From assembly GCA_003142095.1 (NCBI GenBank), contig PLON01000047.1:18458-61317 (forward strand): 42,860 nt of DNA. Direction: 5' to 3'. Source of the DNA: Acidimicrobiaceae bacterium (GTDB taxonomy: Bacteria > Actinomycetota > Acidimicrobiia > Acidimicrobiales > RAAP-2). The notes below the pieces were generated by a model. The model saw nothing but the letters and a program-made list of their open reading frames with translations. It was not told the DNA's origin and made no database searches. Below are positions 24,893 to 32,995 of this stretch, piece by piece (within the stretch, counting starts at the first letter, position 1; each line of letters starts with the position of its first letter). The translations under genes and the position numbers were made by a program.

Positions 24893-25924
24893 TCATGACA
24901 CCAAGACACCTTGCTTAACCACGTAGTGGCCGTCGACGCTAATCGTGCAACCTCGCATCGGAATATCGAAGTGGTTGAACGTGCTTCTACCCATAAAAGG
25001 GTGAGGTCCAGTCGAGAAGAGGAAATTTCCCGCCTTTGCGCGAGCGTCCATTCCCATATTGCTCTCCTTGTCATACATTGAGAGAGCAAACCAATCTGCT
25101 GTCTGCATGAGCCCCCAGCCCATGTGCGAAAGGAAATATGCTTCTTCATCATCTGCATCCTCGAGAAACATCTCGAGCAAGCGCGCATCCGCGCCACCTT
25201 TGATCTCGGCAATTCTCCCCGCAGCGATGGTCAGGGTCACCGGCTCTTGAACATACGACTTGAAAGGCAGTAATACGTCACCGGGTGCCAGCACAATCTT
25301 GCCATACGAAGTTTTGGGCCACGCGACTACCATGTGGCTTGGCCAGTGGTCCCACCTTCCTGGTTCGTCGACGAACCCACACTGGTAGCCAGGATGCCCG
25401 TCATCAAGGGAAGCGCGCAGTTCTGTGCCGGCGTCAGATACAACAAGTAGTTCTTTGCCACGCTTCAGGATTTCGACGGCGGTCTTCGCGATATCCTTAT
25501 CCTCTTTTTGACCAAGGTTCCGGGCGAGCACCTCAGGAGCATCGGCAACAAACAGCATCCTCGTGCCCGCATTGAGAATTCGCCCACGGAGTGGTGTGTG
25601 AATGAACCCCTCATTGGTCAAATCGACGACCATATCTGCGCCGAAGAGAAGATTCTGCGCAAGAGGATTTGCGTTGACTGCATTTAGCCCTGCGCCCGAG
25701 CCCGTGTGCACTGACGGCAATGGAACTGGCGAGCCTCCCGGTACGGTCGCCTGTATAACATTTGCTTCAAGTGACTTCAACGCACCAAAGCTCGCGGCGA
25801 CGTAGTCCGCTCGACTGGACGGCTCGGCCAGAACTACGACTGATTCACCCGGCTGGACATTACATAATTCGAACTCGCGACGGAATATCACCTCAAGATC
25901 AACGGCTCTTAGGTCGTACGTCAT
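24893..25924 (-). CDS. nicX: NicX-like 2,5-dihydroxypyridine 5,6-dioxygenase
   Basis: A 343-aa member of the NicX group, mononuclear Fe(II) ring-cleaving dioxygenases related in fold to M29 aminopeptidases. NicX turns 2,5-dihydroxypyridine into N-formylmaleamate. The metal ligands can be placed: His267 (FLSHMGWG), His318 and Asp320 (NHFDIPMRGC). The H-x-D pair has the numbering I recall for Pseudomonas NicX. The C-terminus CTISVDGHYVVKQGVL is family-like. ATG 25924 has AAAGGA about 8 nt upstream, and its first bases overlap the stop of the preceding gene (ATGA). It is the last intact gene of the minus-strand operon. Assignment to exactly this substrate is an inference from family and neighbours. 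Confidence 0.85.
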   Translation of the reverse strand: MTYDLRAVDLEVIFRREFELCNVQPGESVVVLAEPSSRADYVAASFGALKSLEANVIQATVPGGSPVPLPSVHTGSGAGLNAVNANPLAQNLLFGADMVVDLTNEGFIHTPLRGRILNAGTRMLFVADAPEVLARNLGQKEDKDIAKTAVEILKRGKELLVVSDAGTELRASLDDGHPGYQCGFVDEPGRWDHWPSHMVVAWPKTSYGKIVLAPGDVLLPFKSYVQEPVTLTIAAGRIAEIKGGADARLLEMFLEDADDEEAYFLSHMGWGLMQTADWFALSMYDKESNMGMDARAKAGNFLFSTGPHPFMGRSTFNHFDIPMRGCTISVDGHYVVKQGVLVS

Positions 25925-26616
25925 TTCAAAACATCCTTTCTCTCTTGCGTCAGATTTGTCGGAAAACACTCGATGGCAGACGAGTTCAGTGCCACTGCAT
26001 AGCGCGGCCCAGGCATACGAGCCACGGGGTCTACTTCATTTACGTCAACGTGAAACTCTCGATCAAAGACTCCGGGTCGAGCGTGAACCATGACCGCTCG
26101 AACGATTACGCCAACGTCAGATCCCAGAGGTAACAACTGCTCGAGCCGACACTCAATCGCGATCGGCGCCTCTGCCACGCGCGGGGGGCTTACCAATTGC
26201 GACTTGGCCTTCACTATGCCGATTAATGCGAACTCGTCCACTCCTTTAGGCACCGACCTTGACGAAGCCTCCATCTCACGAATTTGCCCTCGCGAAACAA
26301 CATTCACGACGAGCTCTCCACTGGCTCGGATGTTAGCGAGCGTATCCTTCACCGGATCGGATAACCGCTTTGAAATCGAAAACCTGCTCTCTGTCCTCTC
26401 TTCTTCCGCACCGGTTAGGGCGCGACCGTCTGGGCCGATTGAGATGAACAACAACGGCGGCTCGCGGGAAGCGACGGTGAAGAATGAGAACGGCGCCAGG
26501 TTTGACGTGCCATCAGCGTCGCACGTGGATACCCAGGCAATGGGTCTAGGCAGGACGACCGACGTCAGAACTTTGTAGATGTCGCGACTGGACAGCGCGC
26601 TCATATCTATTTGCAA
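25921..26616 (-). CDS. Flavin-reductase-like split-barrel flavoprotein
   Basis: A protein of about 231 aa in the flavin reductase-like (DIM6/NTAB) family, which binds FMN. The motif SSRDIYKVLTSVVLPRPIAWVST is typical of its start, followed by SNLAPFSFFTVASREPP and DTLANIRASGELVVNVV. TTG 26616 is chosen because AGAGG lies 7 nt upstream; GTG 26631, which shares a base with the previous stop, is an alternative. It differs from the smaller HpaC-like reductase at 29393 and may be an oxidoreductase or a flavin-binding partner rather than the monooxygenase's reductase. It is coupled to the NicX-like gene by an ATGA overlap. Confidence 0.82.
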   Translation of the reverse strand: MQIDMSALSSRDIYKVLTSVVLPRPIAWVSTCDADGTSNLAPFSFFTVASREPPLLFISIGPDGRALTGAEEERTESRFSISKRLSDPVKDTLANIRASGELVVNVVSRGQIREMEASSRSVPKGVDEFALIGIVKAKSQLVSPPRVAEAPIAIECRLEQLLPLGSDVGVIVRAVMVHARPGVFDREFHVDVNEVDPVARMPGPRYAVALNSSAIECFPTNLTQERKDVLK

Positions 26617-26630
26617 GTGCTCGCCTCTCA

Positions 26631-27461
26631 CTAGACCGGGCACTTTTCCGCGAGAAACTCCACGGCTCGCTTAGCGAATAGATCCGGGCGCTCAAAAAAC
26701 GGCGCATGACCGACGTTTTCGATGATATGCCATTCGGCTTTGGGCAGTGCCTCGTGGACCCGCAGTCCCACGTCCAGAGGCATCCATTGATCCCGCTCAC
26801 CCCATAGGACAAGAGTAGGAATACCACTAGCCGCCAGAGCACTCCCGACAACGTCATCGTTCAACTGGGTTCGCACATAATGTTCGACGTCACTAGCTGC
26901 CTCACGGGCACCGGGAGACGTGTTAATGCGAAGCTCCTCTCTCACCCACTCATCAGTCACGAGGTCAGGATCGGCGACGACAAATCGCAGCTTCTCTCGC
27001 ACCCCGGTATCAGTGAGCACAAGGGCGCGAGCGGTGTCGGAAATAGTTTGGCGGTCGACTGTCACTATGCCGGACGCTCCTATTAGGACCAGCGCCGGCG
27101 GCGGAGCAGCTCCCGTTAATGCTGCGAGTGCCGCAACGTGACCGCCAAGTGACGTGCCAACGAGGACTGGCGTCCGGAGACCTAGCGATGAAATAAGTTC
27201 ATTGGTGAACGCCGCGAAAGCCGGGCTCCCGTATGGAAAATCGTGCTCCTTCGAAGCGAATCCATGACCTGGTAGGTCGGGGGCAAACACGTGGTACCCC
27301 GCCGAGGCGAGGAGCGGCATTACTGTCCGCCAGCGATCAGCGCGCGCGCCGACACCATGAATCATTACCAACTCTGGCCCACGCTCTCCACACTCAAGGA
27401 CCCGAGTGACAATGTCGCCGACCCCATATGGATATTCGATCACCACCGGAGACTCCGTCAC
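26631..27461 (-). CDS. Alpha/beta hydrolase, NicD-like (N-formylmaleamate deformylase candidate)
   Basis: A 276-aa alpha/beta hydrolase. The nucleophile elbow is GTSLGG (Ser104), the oxyanion region LVMIHGVGARADRW, the acid probably in LVLWGERDQW and the histidine in NVGHAPFFERP (His252). In nicotinate degradation NicD, an enzyme of this fold, hydrolyses the NicX product N-formylmaleamate to maleamate and formate. Its position between the permease and the NicX-like gene, with ATGA overlap to the permease stop (27458-27461), supports that role. Sequence alone cannot exclude another ester or C-C hydrolase activity. Confidence 0.85.
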   Translation of the reverse strand: MTESPVVIEYPYGVGDIVTRVLECGERGPELVMIHGVGARADRWRTVMPLLASAGYHVFAPDLPGHGFASKEHDFPYGSPAFAAFTNELISSLGLRTPVLVGTSLGGHVAALAALTGAAPPPALVLIGASGIVTVDRQTISDTARALVLTDTGVREKLRFVVADPDLVTDEWVREELRINTSPGAREAASDVEHYVRTQLNDDVVGSALAASGIPTLVLWGERDQWMPLDVGLRVHEALPKAEWHIIENVGHAPFFERPDLFAKRAVEFLAEKCPV

Positions 27462-28957
27462 TCCGAGCCATACAATTCGGCCTCCGGTACCATTTCGAGG
27501 GTGCTCGGTGAATCGGTCACGTGCACTTGAGCGTGTCGCAATCGATCGGTGTCACTGACTGAGACGCGGATCTTCCAGGCGAGTCCGGCGTAGACGACGG
27601 CCCCGACTATAAGACCAACAACCCATGAGAAATCCCCACCATCGAACCAACGCTTGCTTAGCGGGCCGTCCCAAAAGCCCAAATTGGCGAACGGAAGTTC
27701 TATTACGAACGACGCCACGAACGCGATCATTCCTGACCAACCAATCAGTCCGTACGGCCCCCTGCGGTTAAACATATCTTCCAGTCGGTAGTGACCGCGC
27801 CGAATGTAGTAGAAGTCCGTGAGGTTGATAGCTGACCATGGGACCAAAAGAATCAACAGCACCGCCAAAGCGTCATTGAAATCGACATAGAAATTTCCTG
27901 CGTAGAGAAACGACGCCCAAAGACAGATCGCGGTTATGGGAACCAGTGCTGCGATTCGAGCCTTCCTACTGTTCCGTGGTGTCGCTTCTCCGGGTCGGAA
28001 TGAAGCCTCGATGCCCAGACCCGTATTCACGCCGGCATACAAGTTGACCGAGCCCCCTAGAACGAGGACAGCAAGGATCACAACTCCGGTGACGTCACTG
28101 AACCAGTGCCCGACTCCATTCGTAACGCTGAGTAGAAGGTTCGTCGTCCCTGAACTGAAGTTACCGATACTTGAAAGATACGCACCGAGATAGAACATCC
28201 AAAGCGCCGACGCGCCAAGGCCAATGGACGTGGCGATGCCAGTGCCCCACATCGACGACTTCCTCGGGAGATAGCGCGCGTAGTCGGCAACATAGGGTCC
28301 GTATCCAGCCAAGAACACAAAGCACAGGGAAACGACTCCGAGAAAGATACCTAGGTTGAAATGTCCCGCAGTCCAGTGAACCACCGACGCATGGGGAATG
28401 TGAGGATGGGCGATCAAAACTATGGTCAACGCCGCGAAAAAGACTATCGAGAGAGCGGCGAGCCATTTGCCTACTACGTGAGACAAGTCATATCCGAACA
28501 GCGCGATCAACGCCATGGCAAGTGTCAGCAGCACGACCATTAAGTGAATGTTGAGGCCGAAGAATACGTTGGCGACAATAGCGCCGAGTGATGGGCACGC
28601 CGCGAAAAAGACTACGTAGGCAACCTCGGCGACAAGCATCGGCAGTACGGCACCGACGTAGCCAAACTGAGCTCGACTTTGTATCATCTGGGGCAGCCCG
28701 AGCTTGGGCCCTTGGGCGGCGTGAAATGCCGCTACAAAGGTACCCAGCACGGCACCTATCGTGATTCCGATGACGCTCCAGAGAAACGGAAAGCCAGTCG
28801 CCACCATCAAGAACCCTGCCGCAAACAGTGAGTAAATCATGTTTGCACCAAACCAAAAGCTTGCAAGGTCTCGAACACGACCATGTCTTTCGTCTTCTGG
28901 AATGTAATCAATACTGTGACCCTCGATACTTAGTGGATTCCCAATTTGAGTATCCAT
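27458..28957 (-). CDS. NCS1-family nucleobase/pyridine permease
   Basis: A 499-aa transporter with about 12 hydrophobic segments, of the nucleobase:cation symporter-1 family (cytosine, allantoin and hydantoin permeases). Family stretches include ASFWFGANMIYSLFAAGF, GPKLGLPQMIQSRAQFGYVGA and PWSAINLTDFYYIRRGHY. A GGGGGAG ribosome site lies about 8 nt before the ATG. In this operon it most likely imports the N-heterocycle that the monooxygenase attacks, since NCS1 proteins carry planar nitrogen rings. The stop overlaps the NicD-like start. Confidence 0.9.
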   Translation of the reverse strand: MDTQIGNPLSIEGHSIDYIPEDERHGRVRDLASFWFGANMIYSLFAAGFLMVATGFPFLWSVIGITIGAVLGTFVAAFHAAQGPKLGLPQMIQSRAQFGYVGAVLPMLVAEVAYVVFFAACPSLGAIVANVFFGLNIHLMVVLLTLAMALIALFGYDLSHVVGKWLAALSIVFFAALTIVLIAHPHIPHASVVHWTAGHFNLGIFLGVVSLCFVFLAGYGPYVADYARYLPRKSSMWGTGIATSIGLGASALWMFYLGAYLSSIGNFSSGTTNLLLSVTNGVGHWFSDVTGVVILAVLVLGGSVNLYAGVNTGLGIEASFRPGEATPRNSRKARIAALVPITAICLWASFLYAGNFYVDFNDALAVLLILLVPWSAINLTDFYYIRRGHYRLEDMFNRRGPYGLIGWSGMIAFVASFVIELPFANLGFWDGPLSKRWFDGGDFSWVVGLIVGAVVYAGLAWKIRVSVSDTDRLRHAQVHVTDSPSTLEMVPEAELYGSE

Positions 28958-29002
28958 TTTTTTTCTCCCCCTAATGTAAAAGTGATGCGGTGGACTTATT
29001 CG

Positions 29003-29389
29003 TCAAGCGAGCTGCGTGGAAAGATCCTGGAAGTTCCAAAAGTCGCGGGTCTCGACGATCAGGCCCCCAGCAAGGGAAAACGTGTGCACTCCCGTAACCT
29101 CGATCGATTTCTCGACACCCTGTTTGGCCACCTGAAACGTGAGGTAGTAGCGGGCCGCATGTCCTGCCCGTCCGATTGCCACCCACTCGTAGTTCCAATG
29201 AAGCTCTCTGAACTGCCCGAAAAAGCGACCAAGATCCGTTTGAATTTCTGAACGTCCGATGCTCGCTGAACCGGTTGCCATGTCGTGATGCTCACCCGTC
29301 ACCGCGTACAGGGATGCGGCACCCGCTGAATCTTGCACGTTGTACGCGCGATAAAAGCACTCGATTAGCGCCCGTGCATCACCAGACAT
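29003..29389 (-). CDS. SnoaL-like / NTF2-fold protein in the pyridine operon
   Basis: A 128-aa NTF2-fold protein: ARALIECFYRAYNVQDSAGAA, FGQFRELHWNYEWVAIG, and VEKSIEVTGVHTFSLAGGLIVETRDFWNF are the usual SnoaL strands and helices. It lies 3 nt after the flavin reductase gene and 45 nt before the permease, inside the operon. It could be a small isomerase, a hydrolase or an accessory protein; no specific activity can be inferred. A second SnoaL-like gene (10335) closes the unrelated operon in region 1. Confidence 0.82.
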   Translation of the reverse strand: MSGDARALIECFYRAYNVQDSAGAASLYAVTGEHHDMATGSASIGRSEIQTDLGRFFGQFRELHWNYEWVAIGRAGHAARYYLTFQVAKQGVEKSIEVTGVHTFSLAGGLIVETRDFWNFQDLSTQLA

Positions 29390-29392
29390 GAT

Positions 29393-29923
29393 TCAGCCGA
29401 CCATCCTGTACTGGCGCAGCCAGTACACCAAAGGAGACGTCTCAGTACCTTTCTCGACTGCATCAACCTGCGCAACGATCAGGTGGTGGTCACTCACTTG
29501 AATTGCTTGAACTAACCGGCAGCGCAGATTCACGAGCGATCTTTGACGCTCCTCAGTGAAGTTGTGAGTTCCTTCTTCGTCCTCGTCGGCTAAGAGAGCT
29601 TCGTCGAGAAATTTCTTGGCTCCGGACGCCGAGCCATGATTCGCCAATGTGCGCTGATGGCTCGAAAGAAGCGCCAACTCAAACACACCCTGTTCGAGAA
29701 TGGATCGCGCCGTCGCCGTCCTAGTCTGGACGCTCACGGCTACGAGAGGTGGTTCGGGAGAGATCGCGCAGCACGAAGTGACCGTGAGACCCCATGGACG
29801 TCCATCAACCTGCGAAATCACGAGAACAACGCCGCCTGCCAGGTGACTCATCGCGTCTCGGAATGAGTCACCGCTGACACCACTCTCTACCGAGCTCGTC
29901 GCGTTGGGTTCTTCGCTGTGCAT
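29393..29923 (-). CDS. Flavin reductase, HpaC-like
   Basis: A 176-aa flavin reductase of the HpaC group, which supplies free FADH2 or FMNH2 to a partner monooxygenase. Typical sequence: FRDAMSHLAGGVVLVISQVDG, WGLTVTSCCAISPEPPLVAVSV, then HHLIVAQVDAVE near the end. ATG 29923 (MHSEEPNAT) is chosen since GTAGGAG lies about 8 nt upstream; the frame is open further without family sequence. It is 10 nt after the stop of the HpaB-like gene, the usual arrangement of a two-component flavin monooxygenase. Confidence 0.88.
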   Translation of the reverse strand: MHSEEPNATSSVESGVSGDSFRDAMSHLAGGVVLVISQVDGRPWGLTVTSCCAISPEPPLVAVSVQTRTATARSILEQGVFELALLSSHQRTLANHGSASGAKKFLDEALLADEDEEGTHNFTEERQRSLVNLRCRLVQAIQVSDHHLIVAQVDAVEKGTETSPLVYWLRQYRMVG

Positions 29924-29933
29924 CGAAACGCTC

Positions 29934-31427
29934 CTACTCGTAGTCCAAGCCAGCGAGATCGCGAGCCATACCGACCATGCGTTCACGGTCAAACTCTGCG
30001 TACAAACGTTCACGAATGAAAGGGGCAGGAGTGGAGTTGACGTTCTCGAAAATCGCCGTACGGCCGGCGAGAGACGAAGCCGTGAGATCCCAGACAAAAT
30101 TCATAAGTCGGACCTTCTCTCGAGCAGACACGCCATGACCCGGAAGAAGCTGTTCCAAATAGTGACCTATTTCCGGGTTGTCGAAAGCTGCGCGGGGGAA
30201 TCTCATTACGAGTCCCTGGCCGCACAGCTCCTGAAGAATGTGAATAATGCGCGGATAGTTGTCTATGGAGTGGAGTCTGCCAGCGGTGAGGAAGTTGATG
30301 TCCGGGCCGTACACGCCACCTGGTGTCATTCCACCGCTACTTTCGGCCGCTAACACAAACGCCTTTAACGTCTGCGCATATGCGATTACCTCGGTGACCA
30401 TATTTCTGACCTGTGGGATACCCGTCGTACCGATGGATTCCGTGATGAGCTGCGCAACTCCGACAAAGATTTCGGCCTTGACCCACATACGGGTGAGCAC
30501 ATGCCAGTGACCCCATTGCGAACAAGCGCCGTAGAGCTTTATAAGTTCGGTGTCACCTACATTGAATACCCGTTCATTCGGGATAAAAACATTGTCAAAA
30601 ATTATGAATTGATCTGCTTCTTCACCTTTGTATCCGAGCGGATGGTCATAGGGGTCGGCTCCGGGATTTGACACGCCCTCGCGACAAATCAGCTTGATCC
30701 CTTCCGCGTCAACCCTGGTGGCCGCCCAAACACAGCCCTCTGGTGGGAGATCTGGCCTCAAGAGATTCGTAAAAATGATCTCGTCCGCTTGAGCCGCGAT
30801 CGTTCCTACCGACTTTGCTCCGGATACAACGATTCCGTCATCTGTCTGACCAACGATTCTGAGAAGGCCAGCCGCAGTTCCTGCTGGAGCGGATCGATCA
30901 TTCTGAGGATCCGCAAGCACTTCGGCCGCAATGAGATTGGTACGGCGGCCGTGTTCGATGTACCGTTCGATATTCGCCGCAAAGTCATGATTGCTTTTGG
31001 AGAACGCCGCCGGTGATCTCTGAAATAGGGGGGCCCGAGAGTACATGCCAAGAGCAACCAACGGAGCCAGGTCCGGCGGCCTTCCGAATGTTCCAGCCGT
31101 ACGAAGACTCGTATACTCAATCAACCGCCGCCGCTGCACGAGTTCCTCATGCGAAGTAGGAATTTGCCAAGCGCGGCTACAGCGCTCGCCCGTCTGAGGG
31201 TCTTCCATCGTTAAGACATCGACGAGGTCGGGATCAAACTGGTCATCGAACATCGAAGCGATCAGATCGATGCCGGGTCCCAGCGTCGGTTCCTGGGTAA
31301 CGTCGTCTACCTGACGGCCACCCACCCATACGCGGCGGGCGTCCAGAAGGTCCTTTTTGTATTGGCTACCACTACGCAACTGCGTGCCGGTCCGAATCAC
31401 CTCGGATTCGATTATCTCGGTCATCAT
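29934..31427 (-). CDS. HpaB-like FADH2-dependent monooxygenase (oxygenase component)
   Basis: A 497-aa oxygenase of the 4-hydroxyphenylacetate 3-hydroxylase (HpaB) family, acyl-CoA-dehydrogenase-like fold. The family stretches GIVVSGAKSVGTIAAQADEI, DQFIIFDNVFIPNERVF and CGQGLVMRFPRA are present. It uses reduced flavin from the reductase encoded next to it. With NicX- and NicD-like genes downstream, its most likely substrate is a hydroxypyridine or pyridine carboxylate, to be hydroxylated to a 2,5-dihydroxypyridine; this is inferred, as the known 2,5-dihydroxypyridine routes mostly use other oxygenases. It is the first gene of the operon, with GGAAAG upstream of the tandem ATGs (31427/31424). 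Confidence 0.88.
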   Translation of the reverse strand: MMTEIIESEVIRTGTQLRSGSQYKKDLLDARRVWVGGRQVDDVTQEPTLGPGIDLIASMFDDQFDPDLVDVLTMEDPQTGERCSRAWQIPTSHEELVQRRRLIEYTSLRTAGTFGRPPDLAPLVALGMYSRAPLFQRSPAAFSKSNHDFAANIERYIEHGRRTNLIAAEVLADPQNDRSAPAGTAAGLLRIVGQTDDGIVVSGAKSVGTIAAQADEIIFTNLLRPDLPPEGCVWAATRVDAEGIKLICREGVSNPGADPYDHPLGYKGEEADQFIIFDNVFIPNERVFNVGDTELIKLYGACSQWGHWHVLTRMWVKAEIFVGVAQLITESIGTTGIPQVRNMVTEVIAYAQTLKAFVLAAESSGGMTPGGVYGPDINFLTAGRLHSIDNYPRIIHILQELCGQGLVMRFPRAAFDNPEIGHYLEQLLPGHGVSAREKVRLMNFVWDLTASSLAGRTAIFENVNSTPAPFIRERLYAEFDRERMVGMARDLAGLDYE

Positions 31428-31453
31428 TCTTCTTTCCGCTCGATTGGGTGGAG

Positions 31454-31482
31454 CCCTTAATTCTGGTTCAACTAACTGTCAA
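31454..31482 (-). promoter_or_regulatory. Promoter of the hydroxypyridine operon
   Basis: On the minus strand, TTGACA (31477-31482) and TAAGGG (31454-31459) are 17 nt apart. This is a sound -35/-10 pair with a start near 31447 and a leader of about 20 nt containing the ribosome site. Confidence 0.62.
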
Positions 31483-31518
31483 GTGTCGCTGGCTCCGTCG
31501 GGACCCGTGCTCCAGAAT

Positions 31519-31534
31519 TTGCAAGCGCTTGTAA
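31519..31534. promoter_or_regulatory. LacI-type operator, site 1
   Basis: TTGCAAGCGCTTGTAA, palindromic but for one pair, with the central CAAGCGCTTG (31522-31531). It has the CG-centred form of LacI/GalR-family operators and lies in the divergent region upstream of the operon promoter. The neighbouring LacI-family gene is the expected binder. Confidence 0.7.
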
Positions 31535-31729
31535 ACTATCAGCAACACTTCCAACTGTCAAGGTTAAACCGAGTTGTTGTACTGATCGAATAACGGTCGT
31601 TCCAGACGGAGTTAGGAATTACTTATTTTATAAGGATATTCTGCTATTCTGGTCGGATTCGTGGAAGCCCGAGGTATGGTCTCGCAACGATTCGAACCCA
31701 GTCACCACAGGAAGGCAGAGGTGAATCTG

Positions 31730-32995
31730 ATGGATAACTTGCAAGCGCTTGCAGTCACGGTGATTGCCGACGTGAGCACGAACGGCGCGGCCATCACCTG
31801 GGTGGACGGTTACTGCACGAACGGCTCAGCCGATCACTCTGAGTCAACCGACGACGGACCATTGGCGGGACTCAGTTTCGCAGTTAAAGACGTTATCGAC
31901 GTGGCGGGTCATCGAACAGGCGCAGGAAATCCAACCTGGCTGGCCGGAGCAGCCATCGCGACTCGCCATGCTCAAGCCGTGCAAGCGCTCATTGATGGGG
32001 GGGCGACTTTCTGCGGAAAGACTGTTGCGGACGAACTTGCCTTCAGCATGTCAGGCATCAACGTTCATTATGGGACGCCTCTAAATCATCGTGCGCCTGG
32101 CCGCCTCCCGGGTGGCTCATCGAGCGGTTCTGCATCCGTCATCTCTGCCGGTGCCTGCAGTTTGGCGTTAGGCACGGACACGGGCGGATCCATTCGGGTG
32201 CCCGCGAGTTACTGCGGGCTGTTTGGCTTGCGTCCGACTCACGGAAGAATTTCTACCAAAGGAGTCGTGCCTTTAGCGCCGAGTTTCGACACGGTTGGAC
32301 TACTTGCTTCTGATGCGAGTTACCTGGAGTTGGGATGGAGAGCCCTGAGATCCAAGGCGACGCGTCGAGGGTACCGAGGGCCCAGGCGAGGGAGAAAAGC
32401 CAGGGTGATCGTCACGCCTCTAGAGCTTCTTGATCTTTCGGAGGCGTCGCAGAGAGAGCGAATTGTAGACGCCGTTGAGAGTACTGCGAGCATGTTGGGT
32501 TTGCGCCATGAAGTCCGCGGTTGCAATGGGCTTCTCGCCCCTCTCGAAGCGCGCGCGGCATTTCACACTCTCGAATTGTACGAAGCCTGGGCCACTTTAG
32601 GACCTTGGGTGACGAAAGTTCAGCCATCAATCAGTCAAGCAATCGCCGACCGACTCACCGAGGCGTCACGCATCCAAAAGTCAGAAGTTGTCGAAGCCCG
32701 GGAAATTCGTAGACGAGTGAAGCGGAACCTCTTTGAGCTTCTGGGAGATGACCGCTTTCTCGCGTATCCCTCTACCTATGGTCCAGCCCCGGACGTCGAA
32801 ACGATGTCCCCTGCTGACACGTTACGCATTCGCACGCAATCACTTACGTCGCTTTCGAGCATGACTGGTGCACCGGCGCTATCGATACCCGTCCTGAACA
32901 TAAGTCATTTGCCAATTGGCTGGGACTTGTTGGGTCTGCCAGGAGACGACGACGAGCTCGTCAGAATTGCCGCCGTCTCGGCGAAACTATTTTGA
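31730..32995 (+). CDS. Amidase signature family enzyme (candidate maleamate or pyridine-amide amidase)
   Basis: A 421-aa amidase with the Ser-cisSer-Lys triad: Lys53 in FAVKDVIDV, the cis-Ser in PGGSSSGSAS (about 130-132) and the nucleophile Ser153 in GTDTGGSIRVPASYCG. The N-terminal 40 residues are unusual. ATG 31730 has GAGGTGA 6 nt upstream; the frame opens earlier at 31661 but without family sequence. In the nicotinate route the step after NicD needs an amidase for maleamate, normally done by NicF, an isochorismatase-fold enzyme that is absent here. This amidase could replace it, or release a pyridine acid from its amide. It is convergent with the LacI gene, the 3' ends overlapping by 9 nt. 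Confidence 0.87.
   Translation: MDNLQALAVTVIADVSTNGAAITWVDGYCTNGSADHSESTDDGPLAGLSFAVKDVIDVAGHRTGAGNPTWLAGAAIATRHAQAVQALIDGGATFCGKTVADELAFSMSGINVHYGTPLNHRAPGRLPGGSSSGSASVISAGACSLALGTDTGGSIRVPASYCGLFGLRPTHGRISTKGVVPLAPSFDTVGLLASDASYLELGWRALRSKATRRGYRGPRRGRKARVIVTPLELLDLSEASQRERIVDAVESTASMLGLRHEVRGCNGLLAPLEARAAFHTLELYEAWATLGPWVTKVQPSISQAIADRLTEASRIQKSEVVEAREIRRRVKRNLFELLGDDRFLAYPSTYGPAPDVETMSPADTLRIRTQSLTSLSSMTGAPALSIPVLNISHLPIGWDLLGLPGDDDELVRIAAVSAKLF
31739..31754. promoter_or_regulatory. LacI-type operator, site 2, inside the amidase start
   Basis: TGCAAGCGCTTGCA (31740-31753) is a perfect 14-bp palindrome sharing CAAGCGCTTG with site 1. It covers codons 4-8 of the amidase gene. The centres of the two sites are exactly 220 bp apart, about 21 helical turns, which suits DNA looping by a tetrameric repressor. 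Confidence 0.7.
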
